From JAAFHI01 sp039793685 (GTDB taxonomy: Bacteria; Acidobacteriota; Blastocatellia; Chloracidobacteriales; Chloracidobacteriaceae), in NCBI GenBank assembly GCA_039793685.1, contig JBDRAL010000074.1, positions 1 to 64,000 on the forward strand: 64,000 nucleotides of DNA. Reading direction: 5' to 3'. Positions within the stretch are counted from its first letter, which is position 1. Each line of letters begins with the position of its first letter. Positions 43,742 through 53,293 of this stretch are shown here, in pieces. A program made the translations under genes and the position numbers. The notes under the pieces were generated by a model. The model was not told where the DNA came from, did not search any database, and saw nothing but the letters and a program-made list of their open reading frames with translations.

Positions 43742-45949
43742 CTACTTCAACTCCATCGTCCAGATGTTCCCGGTGGTCTCCGCGTATTCGTACACAATCT
43801 GATTTCCGCGCGGAGACCAGACCGGGTAGCGCACGAAGGCGTTCGGCTTCGTCAGCCGGGTAATCTGCCCGGTGCGCGTTCCGTCCCGGGACACCCAGTA
43901 CACATTCCACAACTTGCCGCGCTGCCCGGCGAAGGCAATTTTCGAGCCGTCGGGTGAAAAGCTGCCGGACCAGCTCTGCCCCGGTTCGTTGGTGAGTTGA
44001 ACCGGCGTTCCGCCATCGCTCGAAATGATGGCGATGTGCGAATTCTCCCCGCGTTTCATTTCAAAGGTGATGAACTTTCCATCCGGCGACCAGTAGCCGA
44101 ATCCGGCCAGTTCATGGTCGAAGGTCAGTTGACGGACGCCCGGCTTGCCGAACTCGCCGATCCAGAGATTCGTCGTTCCACTCTTTAACGAATTGAAAAC
44201 AAACCGCTTGCCGTCTGGCGAGAGACGCAGCACCGACGCCGCGAACGGATTGTCGCTTTCGCCAAGCAGGGTTTCGCGACCGTCCGAGAGGCTCGTCGTG
44301 TAGAGTCCGCCGCGTCCGTTGCGAAGGCTCAGATGCGCGATGCGGTCGCCGTCCGGCAGCCACATCGGCATGCCGTCGGGTTCGGGCGAGGTGGTGACCG
44401 GGCGCGGATTTTTTCCGTCGGCGTCCACCACCCAGACGTCACCGTTCTGGCCGGTGACGATGGCCCGGTAGGCCACTTTCGAGCCGTCCGGCGAAAATGC
44501 CGGCCAGGTTTTCCGAAAACTGCGGTCGTCGGTCAGTTGCGTCGGCTGGCCTGCCGCGTCGCCGGTGGTCGCCGAAACGGGAACGGTATGAAGCTCGCTT
44601 GCGAATGACAGCGCGGCGTAGGCGAGTTGCCGCCCGTCGCGGGAAATCGTCAGGTGACGCGCGGCGACGACCCCGGTCGGAATCAGTTCTTCCGGCTGAC
44701 CGGTTGCCTCGCCCGTCGCGGGGGACACCGGGACCCGGCAAATAGTGAAGTTTTTCGCACTGGACAGGCCGACGCAGAAAATCGTCTTTCCGTCGGGGGC
44801 AACGACCGGATCGAGCAGCGGATGGGGGCCGTCAATAACCCGGACGGGCCGGCTTCCGTCAACCGCCACGGTCCAGAGTTCGACCATGCTGAAATCGTGG
44901 GCGATGAAGGCGAGCCGTTTTCCGTCGGGAAACCACGTCTGAAGCCCATGTCCCCCGAGCGGCTCGCCGGGTTTGGTAATTGCCTTCGGCGTTCCTCCTT
45001 CCGCCGGAACCAGCCAGAGGGTCGAAGGCGGCATCGCCCCGAACGCACCGGGACCGAAATCGGTCAGTCCATCCGATTGGAATGCAAGGGTTTTCCCGTC
45101 CGGCGACCAGCGCGGCCGCGAGCCGAAGGTCGTCAGTTGGCGGGCCACGCCGCCGAACGCCGGGACAATGAAAATGCCCTTTTTCGCCCGCGAGTAGTAG
45201 GCGATGAACCGTCCGTCGGGCGACCAGTCAGGTTGAAAGGCGTCCTCGGCGGTCGTCAGCCGGACCTCGCGCCCGCCCGGCGCGGTCTGCCGGACGTAGA
45301 TGTCGAAGTCGCCGTCGTGGTCCGAGGTATAGGCAATCGCGTTTCCGTCCGGCGAGATGACCGGGTAGAAATCAAGTCCTTTCCAGGTCGTCAACTGGGC
45401 GGTTCGAACCACCTGCGGACTCGCCGCCGCCACGGTGACGGGAATCGTCCGGGGGCGCCGCAACGCAAGTACGCCGAATAGTACCGCCACGGCCACCGCG
45501 GCGACCGCGACACCCCAGGCAAGCGTGACCCCCCGCACCGAACGGTCGGAAACCGGTGGGGCCGACGGGGCTTCAACCGCCGGACGGGAACGGCCCGCCG
45601 TTTCGGGGGGATTTGAATCGGAGGCGGGGACGAACGTCGCTTCCGCCGTGAACCGGTATCCCCGGCGCGGAATCGTCTCGATAAAGTTTCCCTCGCCGAG
45701 CGTCTTGCGCAGGAGCGACACGTTCTTGTTGAGATTGTTTTCCTCGACGAACGTGTCGGGCCAGAGCCGGGCCATCAAATCTTCCTTTTCGATGATGTGT
45801 CCGGCGTTCTCGATGAGCACCGTCAGGGTTTCAAGCACTTTCGGCGGCAGGGCCACAGGGGCACCCTGCCGGAAAAGCTGTCGTTCGCCGAGATCGAGGC
45901 GAAACTCGGCGAAATCGTAAAACCCTTTTGAATTCAATTCTTTCGCCAT
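43742..45949 (-). CDS. CadC-like winged-helix regulator with PD40 beta-propeller
   Basis: A 735-residue transmembrane regulator. An OmpR-type winged helix (about 10-105; FRLDLGERQLFRQGAPVALPPKVLETLTVLIENAG, then ETIPRRGYRF) is followed by a Ser/Pro/Ala linker, one membrane helix (about 141-163) and a large periplasmic propeller of PD40/TolB repeats (G-R-F-I-A-Y-x-S and W-S-P-D-G motifs, about 185-735). CadC-type proteins bind DNA directly from the membrane in response to outside signals. This arrangement is common in Acidobacteriota. It is divergent from the secreted protein at 46119, a possible target. No Shine-Dalgarno is clear. Confidence 0.93.
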   Translation of the reverse strand: MAKELNSKGFYDFAEFRLDLGERQLFRQGAPVALPPKVLETLTVLIENAGHIIEKEDLMARLWPDTFVEENNLNKNVSLLRKTLGEGNFIETIPRRGYRFTAEATFVPASDSNPPETAGRSRPAVEAPSAPPVSDRSVRGVTLAWGVAVAAVAVAVLFGVLALRRPRTIPVTVAAASPQVVRTAQLTTWKGLDFYPVISPDGNAIAYTSDHDGDFDIYVRQTAPGGREVRLTTAEDAFQPDWSPDGRFIAYYSRAKKGIFIVPAFGGVARQLTTFGSRPRWSPDGKTLAFQSDGLTDFGPGAFGAMPPSTLWLVPAEGGTPKAITKPGEPLGGHGLQTWFPDGKRLAFIAHDFSMVELWTVAVDGSRPVRVIDGPHPLLDPVVAPDGKTIFCVGLSSAKNFTICRVPVSPATGEATGQPEELIPTGVVAARHLTISRDGRQLAYAALSFASELHTVPVSATTGDAAGQPTQLTDDRSFRKTWPAFSPDGSKVAYRAIVTGQNGDVWVVDADGKNPRPVTTSPEPDGMPMWLPDGDRIAHLSLRNGRGGLYTTSLSDGRETLLGESDNPFAASVLRLSPDGKRFVFNSLKSGTTNLWIGEFGKPGVRQLTFDHELAGFGYWSPDGKFITFEMKRGENSHIAIISSDGGTPVQLTNEPGQSWSGSFSPDGSKIAFAGQRGKLWNVYWVSRDGTRTGQITRLTKPNAFVRYPVWSPRGNQIVYEYAETTGNIWTMELK

Positions 45950-46118
45950 TATTCAGAATTCCTTCAGAACGTCTTCAGACGAAATTCCGGCCATCTTCAG
46001 CCTTTGCGAAGGACGAAGCGGACCGGTTCGGGACAGGGTTGCCGCCGACGGGACGCCACCCGTCGCCAGATCAAACGACCCGGTCGAACCGACCGTCGAA
46101 CCGAAAGGAAAACACATC

Positions 46119-46616
46119 ATGACCAAGGATCTTCTTCCTTCGCCCGCTTCAACCGAAATGTCCGTTGCCCGGAAAACGCGCCAAACGCCCCGGATGTTCG
46201 TTTTTGGAATCCTGTTGGCGGTCATTGCCGGATTTTTCGCTTCCACCGCGGCTCCGGCCCAAACCCGCAAACTCGCCCGAGTCGAGATTCCCTTTGCCTT
46301 CATGATTGGAGACGAAGAACTGCCCGCCGGACAGTACGACGTGACCGACCTCGCCTCCGCGGGCGGGGCCACGGTTGCCTTCCGCCATCTCGATTCCGGG
46401 AAATCCTTCATCACCCGGACCCGCAGTCTGACCGGCGAGACCGCCCCGGAGACGCTTCGCTTTGAATTCGTCACGGCGGAAAATCATCGGTATCTGACCC
46501 GGATGTGGACGGCGTACGGCACGCCCGGCCTCGAAATCGCGGTTCAGCCGTCGGTCAAGGTGGTCCGCGAGCAGCTCCGCCTGCGGAAAAACCCGGTGAG
46601 CGTGCCGGTGCGGTAG
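46119..46616 (+). CDS. Small exported protein, conserved in acidobacterial style
   Basis: A 165-residue protein with a signal anchor (about 25-48), then VEIPFAFMIGDEELPAGQYDVTDL and a beta-rich region ending in a short Arg-rich tail. The FxF-x-x-G-x-x-x-L-P-A-G-x-Y-x-V pattern is one I associate with many small secreted Acidobacteriota proteins, but I know no function. AAAGGAAAACAC stands before the ATG at 46119. It diverges from the CadC-like regulator, suggesting a link in regulation. A heptamer array begins at its stop. Confidence 0.8.
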   Translation: MTKDLLPSPASTEMSVARKTRQTPRMFVFGILLAVIAGFFASTAAPAQTRKLARVEIPFAFMIGDEELPAGQYDVTDLASAGGATVAFRHLDSGKSFITRTRSLTGETAPETLRFEFVTAENHRYLTRMWTAYGTPGLEIAVQPSVKVVREQLRLRKNPVSVPVR

Positions 46617-46734
46617 TGGTCAGCAGTTAGTAGTCAGCAGTTAGTAGTTAGCAAAGAAGTCACCGAACCGCCGCCGACCAACCACTAACTGCTAACTGCT
46701 AACTGCTAACTGCTTTCCGCTGACCACTAAAAAG
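46615..46734. repeat. Facing heptamer arms, GTTAGTA / CTAACTG family
   Basis: GTCAGCA, GTTAGTA units (46617-46653) face CTAACTG units (46681-46712) and a CTGACCA unit. The right arm is four near-perfect ACTGCTA copies. Confidence 0.9.
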
Positions 46735-46766
46735 AAAACGGCGCCGGGGACGAATCCCCGACGCCG
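46728..46766 (-). terminator. Intrinsic terminator of the subtilase-like gene
   Basis: CGGCGCCGGGGA, CGAA loop, TCCCCGACGCCG (46739-46766), one mismatch in the stem. Read on the minus strand, the hairpin is followed by TTTTCTTTTT, so it terminates the gene whose stop is at 46803. Confidence 0.85.
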
Positions 46767-46802
46767 CTTCTGTTTATGGGGAGCGCGAAGGCTCCGCGAG
46801 GT

Positions 46803-49800
46803 TTACTTCTTCTCCGCCGCTTTCGGGGCCGGAGCGGCCACGTTCACGAACGGACTGTCGAGGTTGACCGGCGTGACCGCCACAACCTTGCCGAGCGCAT
46901 CGACTTCGATGATCGCGCTGGCCAGCCGCGAGGGAGCCGCGGTGTTTGATGCGCTGGTGGGAACGCTACCGAAGGATTCGGTACCGATCACACTGATCAG
47001 GAAGCGGAACCGCCGCATGCCGGGCATGTCGATGGTGAAGGTTTCGGTCGTGGACGAAGCCCCCGCCGCGAGCGAGGTCGGACCGTTCTGCCGCGAACCG
47101 ACCAGACCGCCGGAGCCGCAGGAGGCGCCGATGGCTGACCGCAGACGGAACGGATTCGCCGGAGGCGTACCGTTCGCCTCGCGGAGTTCGACGACTTCGT
47201 ACTGGATGTTGGTGAGCGTCACCGAGCCGGTGTTGACGAGCGTGCCCGTCAGCACCGCCTGGTTGCTGTAACCCGAGCAACCGATCAGAGCCGGGAAGCT
47301 CTGGTTGGTGACGAAGAAGTTGACGGAAGTGTTGACCACCGGGCAGACGTCGCAGGCGACGGGGCGGGTGGCGGCGAGTTGCTGACCGGCGGTAACGCTA
47401 CCGGCGGTGTTGAAGGAGAACTGGGTGAAGTTCGTCCCGCTGTTGGCGGCCTGCGCGCCGATGGTGGCGCTGGTGCCGTTCGGGTTAAGGACGCCGGTCT
47501 GGGCGTAGACGTAGTTGAACCGGTTGGTGCCTTCGTTGAAGACCACCGCGAAGTTCAGCGTCTGGGCCGTGCCGGTATCGTCGAAGTGCTGTCCGCGCCA
47601 TTCGACGACCCACTGACGGGTCGGGGCCGTTCCGATGACCTGCGTGTAGATACCGCCGCCGGGGAAGGCGGTGGTGCGCAGATCGAGGTCATCCCAGTAC
47701 GGGAAGAGGGCCGGAGCGTTCGGCAGCGCCGTCGCGGGAAGCGCGGCGTTGCTGAAGGTGCTGTTGGCGCTCGCGCTCGGAGCGAACTGGATGTTGCCGT
47801 TCGTCGAGAGGCTGACGGTCTGACCCGCCGCGATCGACGTGTCGTACACCTTGAAGTTGAACGGCGCCGCAATCGGAGCGATGGCGTCGTCGTCCTGACT
47901 GAGCGGAACCAGCACGCCGTTGGCCGGAGTGCCCGGAATCACGGCGCCCGTCGAGGAAGCGAAGCTGTAGTTGGTCCGCCGACCGATGGTGAAGCTGAAG
48001 GGAATCGCAACCGGCGAGGAACCGGACGCGCCGCCGCTGAAGGTCAGCGTCAGCGTGCAGTTGACCGTCGAGTTGCAGGGAACGAGCGAGGTTGAGGTAA
48101 AGGTGAACGGCGTCGAGTTGGTGCCCGTGCCGCCCGGCGCGATGTCGGCGTAGGCCGCCGTTCCGCCGGTGATGGTGACGCCCGGGGTGGACGTGGTGAT
48201 CGTGCCGCTCACGCTCGTGGCGGCGGTGCCGCCGCGGTTGGAGACGGCCACCGTCAGGTTGCCGTTTTCGCAGGGTTCGACGAAGGTGTCGCCGTCCGCG
48301 CCCGCGCCTTCCGTGACGGTCACATTGCCCGCCGGCGGAATGATGGACGCAGCCGGAATCGCGCATGCGAAACCGTCGACCACAAGGCGATAGTTGTTGT
48401 TCGGCGCGCCGCCCACGTTGACTTCGTGAATCACGATGGTCAGCGAGACGCCCGCCGGGACATTGACCTGAGCGCTGATCGCGCCGGCGCCGCCGGCGAG
48501 CGAACTGCCTGTGTCACTGGCGTAGTTGCTGGAAAGGGTGGCCGGGTTGAAGGCTCCGTTGTAGGCCACGGTGAAAATCTTGGCCGTCGTGCCGGTAAGA
48601 TCGCTCACGCTGTAGGTGATGCACTGCGGGACCGCCGCCGGCGGGAAGGTGTAGGCGTCGAACCGGCGCGCGCCGGTCGTGGCCGTGAGGCCGGGGAAGG
48701 CCTTGTTCGCGCAGGTGCTCGCAACGCCGTCACGGGTGATGCGGCCGGTTTGCGTGCCGGTGATCGCCGTGTAGGCCGGATTCGCCGCCGGAGCGGTCGT
48801 ATCCAGCGTTTCATTGATGGTGATCGGCTGCGAAGTGCTGATCGAGAACGGCAGCACCTGTGACGGCGTCGCGCCGCCCGTGTAGTTGACCGTGATGGTG
48901 AAGTTGATCGTCAGCGGGCAGACCGTCTGCGCGCCGATGAGCACCGTGAAGGGCGTGAGGTTGTTGCCCGACGCGGCGGGCGCGAGGTCGCCGTAAGCCG
49001 AGTTGGCCGCCGAAACCGTGATGCCCGGCGTGGTCGTCGCCACGGTCGCGGTGATGCCGGTCGCGTTGACGATGCCGTTGTTGGTCAGTTGAACCGTCAG
49101 CGTCGTCGAATCGCCCGGAACGATTTGGCCGCCGCCCGAACGGGTCAGCGTCGTCGTGCCGGTCGCGAGGAAGGCGACGCCGGTCGCGCCGGTCGCCTGC
49201 ACGGACTGGAACGCCTGCACGATCCCGAAGCCGGAATTGCGGTCCACGCCCGCCGCCATGATGTCGAGGGCGTTGTTCTGGAGGACTGTCCGGACCTGCG
49301 CGAGGCTCGGATTGGGGTTGCCCGCCCGAATGAAGCCGGCCTTCACCAGCGCCGAAATCGCGGCGGCGTGAGGTGCGGCGGCCGACGTGCCGTAAAACGG
49401 ATTCAGACCGCTGCCCGCCGGAAGCGTGGTGTCCACGCCGTCGGCGGCGGTGATGTCGGGTTTGTTCAGTAACTGACCGCCGGTGGACAGGAAATCGCCC
49501 GGCGTAATCGGGGAGTTGTCCGCGTTGAAGAACACCCGCCGCGGACCGTCGGAGCTGAAGTTTTCAATCTGGTTGGTCCCGACGAACGGTCCGGGGAACG
49601 GTCCGTTCGGGGTCGGGGCGCCGAAGGTCGCCGCCGCCGGGGTGGCTGCCACGCCGTAGCCGTTTTCGGCCGTCGCGTGACCGCGGATTTCACCACTGGT
49701 CGCGAACTGGAGACGTCCGCGCTGCGTGGTGAAGTTCAGGAAACGCGCCGCCGCGCCGGCCTTGCGGACGACCACGATCCGGTTGCCCGAGGCAACCTGA

Positions 49801-51617
49801 ATCTGCGGGAATTCGAGCGGGTCCTGGGTGCCGTTCTGGATCGTCGTTCCCGAACCGACCACCGTGGTCAGCGTGCTGTTGAGAACGAAAAGGTCGTAGT
49901 CGTTGGTTGAAGCCCCAATCGGGTCGGACCAGTGCAGCACCGGAATCGAAGTCGCGGTGAGACCGTTCGACTGCGAAACCGCCGCCGTGTTGTCCCAGTC
50001 GAGCACTTCCGAGGGAGTGGACTGACCGGGAATCGTCAGCGTGCCGCCGGAGGCGAAATCGCCTTCCCAGCAGCCCGCCGTCGCCTGCGTCACGTTGCCC
50101 TCGTTACCGGCGGAGGAGAAATAGAGCTTGCCCGCCGCGTTCACCGCGTTGACCGCTTCGGTCACGATGGCGATGTTGTTCGGCGAGGTGACGGCCGCCG
50201 TCTGACCCTTGTGGAGCGGGGTTTCGACGAAGTAGCCGATGTCGTCCACGATCACGTCGCAACCGCCGGGCACGATGGTCCCGGTCACGGGCGCGCCGCG
50301 GAAGGTGGACAGACCGCCGAGCGCGGCGATGCTGTTGGCAAAATCTTCAATGCTGTTGAAGGCGGTCGCGAACCAGAGCTGGGCGCCCGGCGCGACATCG
50401 TGGACGATCTGCATCATCGCGCGACCTTCATCCGAACCGCCCGAGGCGAGATCGCCCGAGCCGGCGAACTGGACCGGCGTCGTGAACCCGTTCGGGTTGC
50501 CCGGTCCGGGCAGATCGCCGTTGGTCACGTCCGCCGCCGCCGCGCCGAGGTTGTTGAAGCTGTCGGAGATGACCCCGATCTTGAGGCCCGTGCCGTCGAT
50601 GCCGAAGGCGTTACGCGCGTCGAACGACCGGTGCGTCCGGTCGCCCTGCGAGTTGCGCGAACCGATCTTGGGCGTGCTGGCCGCATTCAGGGACGTTCCC
50701 GACGCGATGGGCTTGGCTTTGGAACTCTGGGTGGATTTGCCGTTTTCCAGGGGAACATCGTTCACCCGGGTGGAAAAGTCCTCTTCCTGTCCCTTGGTCG
50801 CGCTGTCGCCGCTGTTGCGGCGTCCCGCCACCGGTTCCTGCTGCGCGTTGTAGTTGGCGACGGTCGCCATGACTTTCTGGCGGAACCGCGCGAGCCGGTC
50901 GGCGCGGGCTTCCGTCGATGTCGGCGGGCCGGCCACGACCGGGGTTTCGATCATTTCGGGCGCTTCCGCCCGGTGCGTGTAGGCCTTCGACGGCGGGGTG
51001 ATGAAGCTCACCGCCGGATTGCCCGCGATTTCTTCGATGGATTCGAGTGAAACATACGCCAGGACGCTGTCGCTGTGCGCGTATGTGGCTTCCACTTCAC
51101 CGCCAAGTTTGGAGACCTGACCCGCAACGCTGGCCACATCCTTGGTCCGGATGTCCACCCGCACCAGGCCGTTCCGCATCTGAATGCCGAGGAATGCGAT
51201 CTCGCCCGTGGCCTTGTCGGTGCTTTCGCCGATGCTCGCCATCAGGGCGCTCTTCATTTCCGGCATGTCGTCAAGCAGCGCGTCGCCGCGCTTGGCCTTG
51301 ACGGCGTAAAGCAACTGGGAATCAACCTTCTGTTGCGCCGGGGTACGGGATTCCTTTTCCGCCAGCAACGCGCCGATCTGTTTGAGCGCGTTTTGCGAGA
51401 GGCCTCCTTCGCCGGTCAGGCCGGGGGCGACCGGGACTCGTCCCTTCCGATTTTCCTGTTGACCGGTCGCGGCATGGAGCGAGCGTCCGGCGAAGACGGT
51501 ATAACCCGTGCAGACGGCCATCAGGCAGACCAGCACGAGTAACGGACGCCACAGTGCCGTTCGGCCTGACCGGCCGGGTGGGGCTGCGGAACGTCCCTTG
51601 GGAAGTACATTTTTCAT
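46803..51617 (-). CDS. Subtilase-like (S8) secreted protein with Glu in place of catalytic His
   Basis: A 1604-residue exported protein. A membrane signal (about 22-45) precedes a helical propeptide-like region (to about 300) and an S8 domain (about 340-770). Asp352 lies in GVISDSF, the oxyanion Asn505 in SSAGNEGN and Ser745 in YGTSAAAPHAA. Where the usual HGT motif with His would be, the sequence has SDEGRAMMQIVHDVAPGA, placing Glu397 at the His position. The C-terminal 830 residues hold several Ig/CARDB-like repeats with S-T-P-G-V-T-I motifs and beta-sandwich modules, so it is probably a cell-surface or secreted protein. AGGAGG precedes the ATG at 51617; an upstream frame would add 54 residues. 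Confidence 0.9.
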   Translation of the reverse strand: MKNVLPKGRSAAPPGRSGRTALWRPLLVLVCLMAVCTGYTVFAGRSLHAATGQQENRKGRVPVAPGLTGEGGLSQNALKQIGALLAEKESRTPAQQKVDSQLLYAVKAKRGDALLDDMPEMKSALMASIGESTDKATGEIAFLGIQMRNGLVRVDIRTKDVASVAGQVSKLGGEVEATYAHSDSVLAYVSLESIEEIAGNPAVSFITPPSKAYTHRAEAPEMIETPVVAGPPTSTEARADRLARFRQKVMATVANYNAQQEPVAGRRNSGDSATKGQEEDFSTRVNDVPLENGKSTQSSKAKPIASGTSLNAASTPKIGSRNSQGDRTHRSFDARNAFGIDGTGLKIGVISDSFNNLGAAAADVTNGDLPGPGNPNGFTTPVQFAGSGDLASGGSDEGRAMMQIVHDVAPGAQLWFATAFNSIEDFANSIAALGGLSTFRGAPVTGTIVPGGCDVIVDDIGYFVETPLHKGQTAAVTSPNNIAIVTEAVNAVNAAGKLYFSSAGNEGNVTQATAGCWEGDFASGGTLTIPGQSTPSEVLDWDNTAAVSQSNGLTATSIPVLHWSDPIGASTNDYDLFVLNSTLTTVVGSGTTIQNGTQDPLEFPQIQVASGNRIVVVRKAGAAARFLNFTTQRGRLQFATSGEIRGHATAENGYGVAATPAAATFGAPTPNGPFPGPFVGTNQIENFSSDGPRRVFFNADNSPITPGDFLSTGGQLLNKPDITAADGVDTTLPAGSGLNPFYGTSAAAPHAAAISALVKAGFIRAGNPNPSLAQVRTVLQNNALDIMAAGVDRNSGFGIVQAFQSVQATGATGVAFLATGTTTLTRSGGGQIVPGDSTTLTVQLTNNGIVNATGITATVATTTPGITVSAANSAYGDLAPAASGNNLTPFTVLIGAQTVCPLTINFTITVNYTGGATPSQVLPFSISTSQPITINETLDTTAPAANPAYTAITGTQTGRITRDGVASTCANKAFPGLTATTGARRFDAYTFPPAAVPQCITYSVSDLTGTTAKIFTVAYNGAFNPATLSSNYASDTGSSLAGGAGAISAQVNVPAGVSLTIVIHEVNVGGAPNNNYRLVVDGFACAIPAASIIPPAGNVTVTEGAGADGDTFVEPCENGNLTVAVSNRGGTAATSVSGTITTSTPGVTITGGTAAYADIAPGGTGTNSTPFTFTSTSLVPCNSTVNCTLTLTFSGGASGSSPVAIPFSFTIGRRTNYSFASSTGAVIPGTPANGVLVPLSQDDDAIAPIAAPFNFKVYDTSIAAGQTVSLSTNGNIQFAPSASANSTFSNAALPATALPNAPALFPYWDDLDLRTTAFPGGGIYTQVIGTAPTRQWVVEWRGQHFDDTGTAQTLNFAVVFNEGTNRFNYVYAQTGVLNPNGTSATIGAQAANSGTNFTQFSFNTAGSVTAGQQLAATRPVACDVCPVVNTSVNFFVTNQSFPALIGCSGYSNQAVLTGTLVNTGSVTLTNIQYEVVELREANGTPPANPFRLRSAIGASCGSGGLVGSRQNGPTSLAAGASSTTETFTIDMPGMRRFRFLISVIGTESFGSVPTSASNTAAPSRLASAIIEVDALGKVVAVTPVNLDSPFVNVAAPAPKAAEKK

Positions 51618-51912
51618 TCGATCCTCCTGGGGCGGGCGAACATCGGACGGAACGGTTTCGATCTGCCTTCGTTCGCACAAAGAGAGAAGACTCCACCCGT
51701 GGAAGAAGCGAACGGGCGGAGTACATAAAACGGGAGATTTCGGGAAAAAAGGAGATCTTTGCCCGAAAAACCTGTTCAAATTAGGAATCTTTTACTTACC
51801 GGCAAGCTATTCCTCAGACTTGCGCGAAGTCAATGATTCTCACAGCCGGACAGAAGAAAAAGACAGGAAAAATACATGGCGGATTTTTGGTGGAAAAAAT
51901 CAGGTGGCCGAC

Positions 51913-52695
51913 TCAATCGAGGCTGAACGTCGCCACCACCGGAACGTGGTCGGACGGTTTGTCCTTGCCGCGTTCGTCGCGGTCGATGCGCGTGGCCGCG
52001 CACCGGTCGGCGAGCGGCGCGGTCGCCCAGATGTGGTCGATGCGCCAGCCGCGATTGCGGGGAAAACCGCCGGTCCGGTAATCCCACCAACTGTACAGCC
52101 CTTCCTCGTCCGGGTGCCCCTCGCGCACCACGTCGCGCAACCCCCACGCGCGCAGCCGTTCCAGCACGGCGTGTTCCTTCGAATGAAACATCACCGTTTC
52201 CCGGTTGCCCTTCGGATCGAACAGGTCCAGCTCCGTCGGGGCGATGTTGTAGTCCCCGCAAAGCAGTACCTTGTCGCCCGGCGCGTGCGAGTCGGCGATC
52301 CATTTCTCCAGCCGGTCGAGAAATTCGAGTTTGTAGGCGAATTTCGGCGATTTCAGCCCTTCGCCGTTCGGGATGTAGACGGAAATCACCCGCACGCCCG
52401 AAATCGTCGCCGCGATCAGCCGCCGCTGGGCGTCGTCGCCGTTGTCCGGAAAGCCCCGCCGGACGTCGTGCTGATCTTCATAGGACAGAATCGCCACCCC
52501 GTTGTAGGACTTCTGGCCGTACACGCTCGACACATACCCCAAATCCTCGAACGGCTCGTGGGGAAAATCGGCGTCCTGCACCTTCGTTTCCTGAAGGCAC
52601 AGCACATCGGGGCGATTCGCTTTCAGCCAGTCCGCGATGTGCGTCAGGCGCATGCGGATCGAATTGACGTTCCAGGTGGCGACGGTAAAGGGCAT
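51913..52695 (-). CDS. xth: Exodeoxyribonuclease III / AP endonuclease
   Basis: Base-excision repair enzyme of the EEP superfamily: cuts at abasic sites and trims 3' blocks. The 260-residue protein has the motifs ATWNVNSIR, LQETKV with the metal Glu, YNGVAIL, GDYNIAP with the catalytic Asp and Asn, DHIWAT and the end SDHVPVV. The start is the ATG at 52695 (MPFTVATWNVNSI). Longer reading would add 51 residues partly from a heptamer array. No Shine-Dalgarno is clear. It stands alone, with the subtilase downstream on the same strand. Confidence 0.96.
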   Translation of the reverse strand: MPFTVATWNVNSIRMRLTHIADWLKANRPDVLCLQETKVQDADFPHEPFEDLGYVSSVYGQKSYNGVAILSYEDQHDVRRGFPDNGDDAQRRLIAATISGVRVISVYIPNGEGLKSPKFAYKLEFLDRLEKWIADSHAPGDKVLLCGDYNIAPTELDLFDPKGNRETVMFHSKEHAVLERLRAWGLRDVVREGHPDEEGLYSWWDYRTGGFPRNRGWRIDHIWATAPLADRCAATRIDRDERGKDKPSDHVPVVATFSLD

Positions 52696-52782
52696 CGGAA
52701 ACCGGTCGAAGGAAAAGATTGAAGTCTCGGAAAAACGGGCCGCAGTTTGCGCGAGCCGCCGCCGTCGGTCAACGGCGCGGTA

Positions 52783-52862
52783 GTAATTGAGAATTGAGAA
52801 TTCAGAATTGAGAATTGTTGGAGGTTCGCCGCGTTTGAAAATTCTCAATTCCGCATTTTCAA
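52783..52862. repeat. Facing heptamer arms, AATTGAG family
   Basis: AATTGAG/AATTCAG units (52786-52818) face AATTCTC/AATTCCG units (52838-52862). The right arm is shorter than the left. Confidence 0.85.
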
Positions 52863-52956
52863 TGACTGGAAGACTCGCATCATCGGGGGCTAGAGCTGAT
52901 TTCGGTTGGATACGACCCTCCAGCCGAGACGTGAATGTCGAGCGTATTGGATTTAG

Positions 52957-53073
52957 CCCACGTCCGCAGCGCTTTGGCGAGGACGTGGGGAATCATGTGA
53001 AATTATTGATTTCATTGAATTTCACAGCGAAACATGTTTCCCGTAGCCTCGCAAAAAACGCTGCGGCTACGGG
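52957..53073. repeat. Second copy of the REP-like hairpin pair
   Basis: Hairpin CCCACGTCC/GGACGTGGG (52957-52989) around GCAGCGCTTTGGCGA, and hairpin CCCGTAGCC/GGCTACGGG (53040-53073) around TCGCAAAAAACGCTGC. Loop sequence and stem length match those at 15487-15588. The order of the two hairpin types is reversed, and stem bases covary (ATAGCC/GTAGCC, ACATCC/ACGTCC). Confidence 0.85.
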
Positions 53074-53293
53074 CTATGCCCAATATTCTACCCACCCACG
53101 CGGCGGTGAATTGGTCGCACTCAAACAAAAACCGCTCTATGCGCGGACGCCTGGCGACGAGTTTTCAGGTCGGAGGGGCGCATTCATCCCCCCAATCCGG
53201 ATGCGGCGCGGAAAAATGACCCCGGTTTGCGGCACGCAAAATGCACTGACCCTCGCGAAGTCCGATTTCATTCGCGAGGTCACTGTTTTTCCG

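Larger units (their letters stand above)
52696..53293. other. Long intergenic region with heptamers and REP-like hairpins
   Basis: This gap of about 600 nt has facing AATTGAG/AATTCTC arms (52783-52862) and a two-hairpin REP-like element (52957-53073). The stretch 53086-53293 shows no feature I can name. Long frames crossing it read repeat sequence and are not credible genes. Confidence 0.75.

Noticed and set aside
47379..51050. Several plus-strand frames opposite the subtilase-like gene
   Set aside because: They have Arg-rich random-like composition, and the minus-strand gene has an AGGAGG start and intact S8 motifs.
52787..53293. N-terminal extension of the zinc-ribbon membrane protein
   Set aside because: The extra residues read heptamers and REP-like palindromes and have no support; the ATG at 53294 gives a compact protein.
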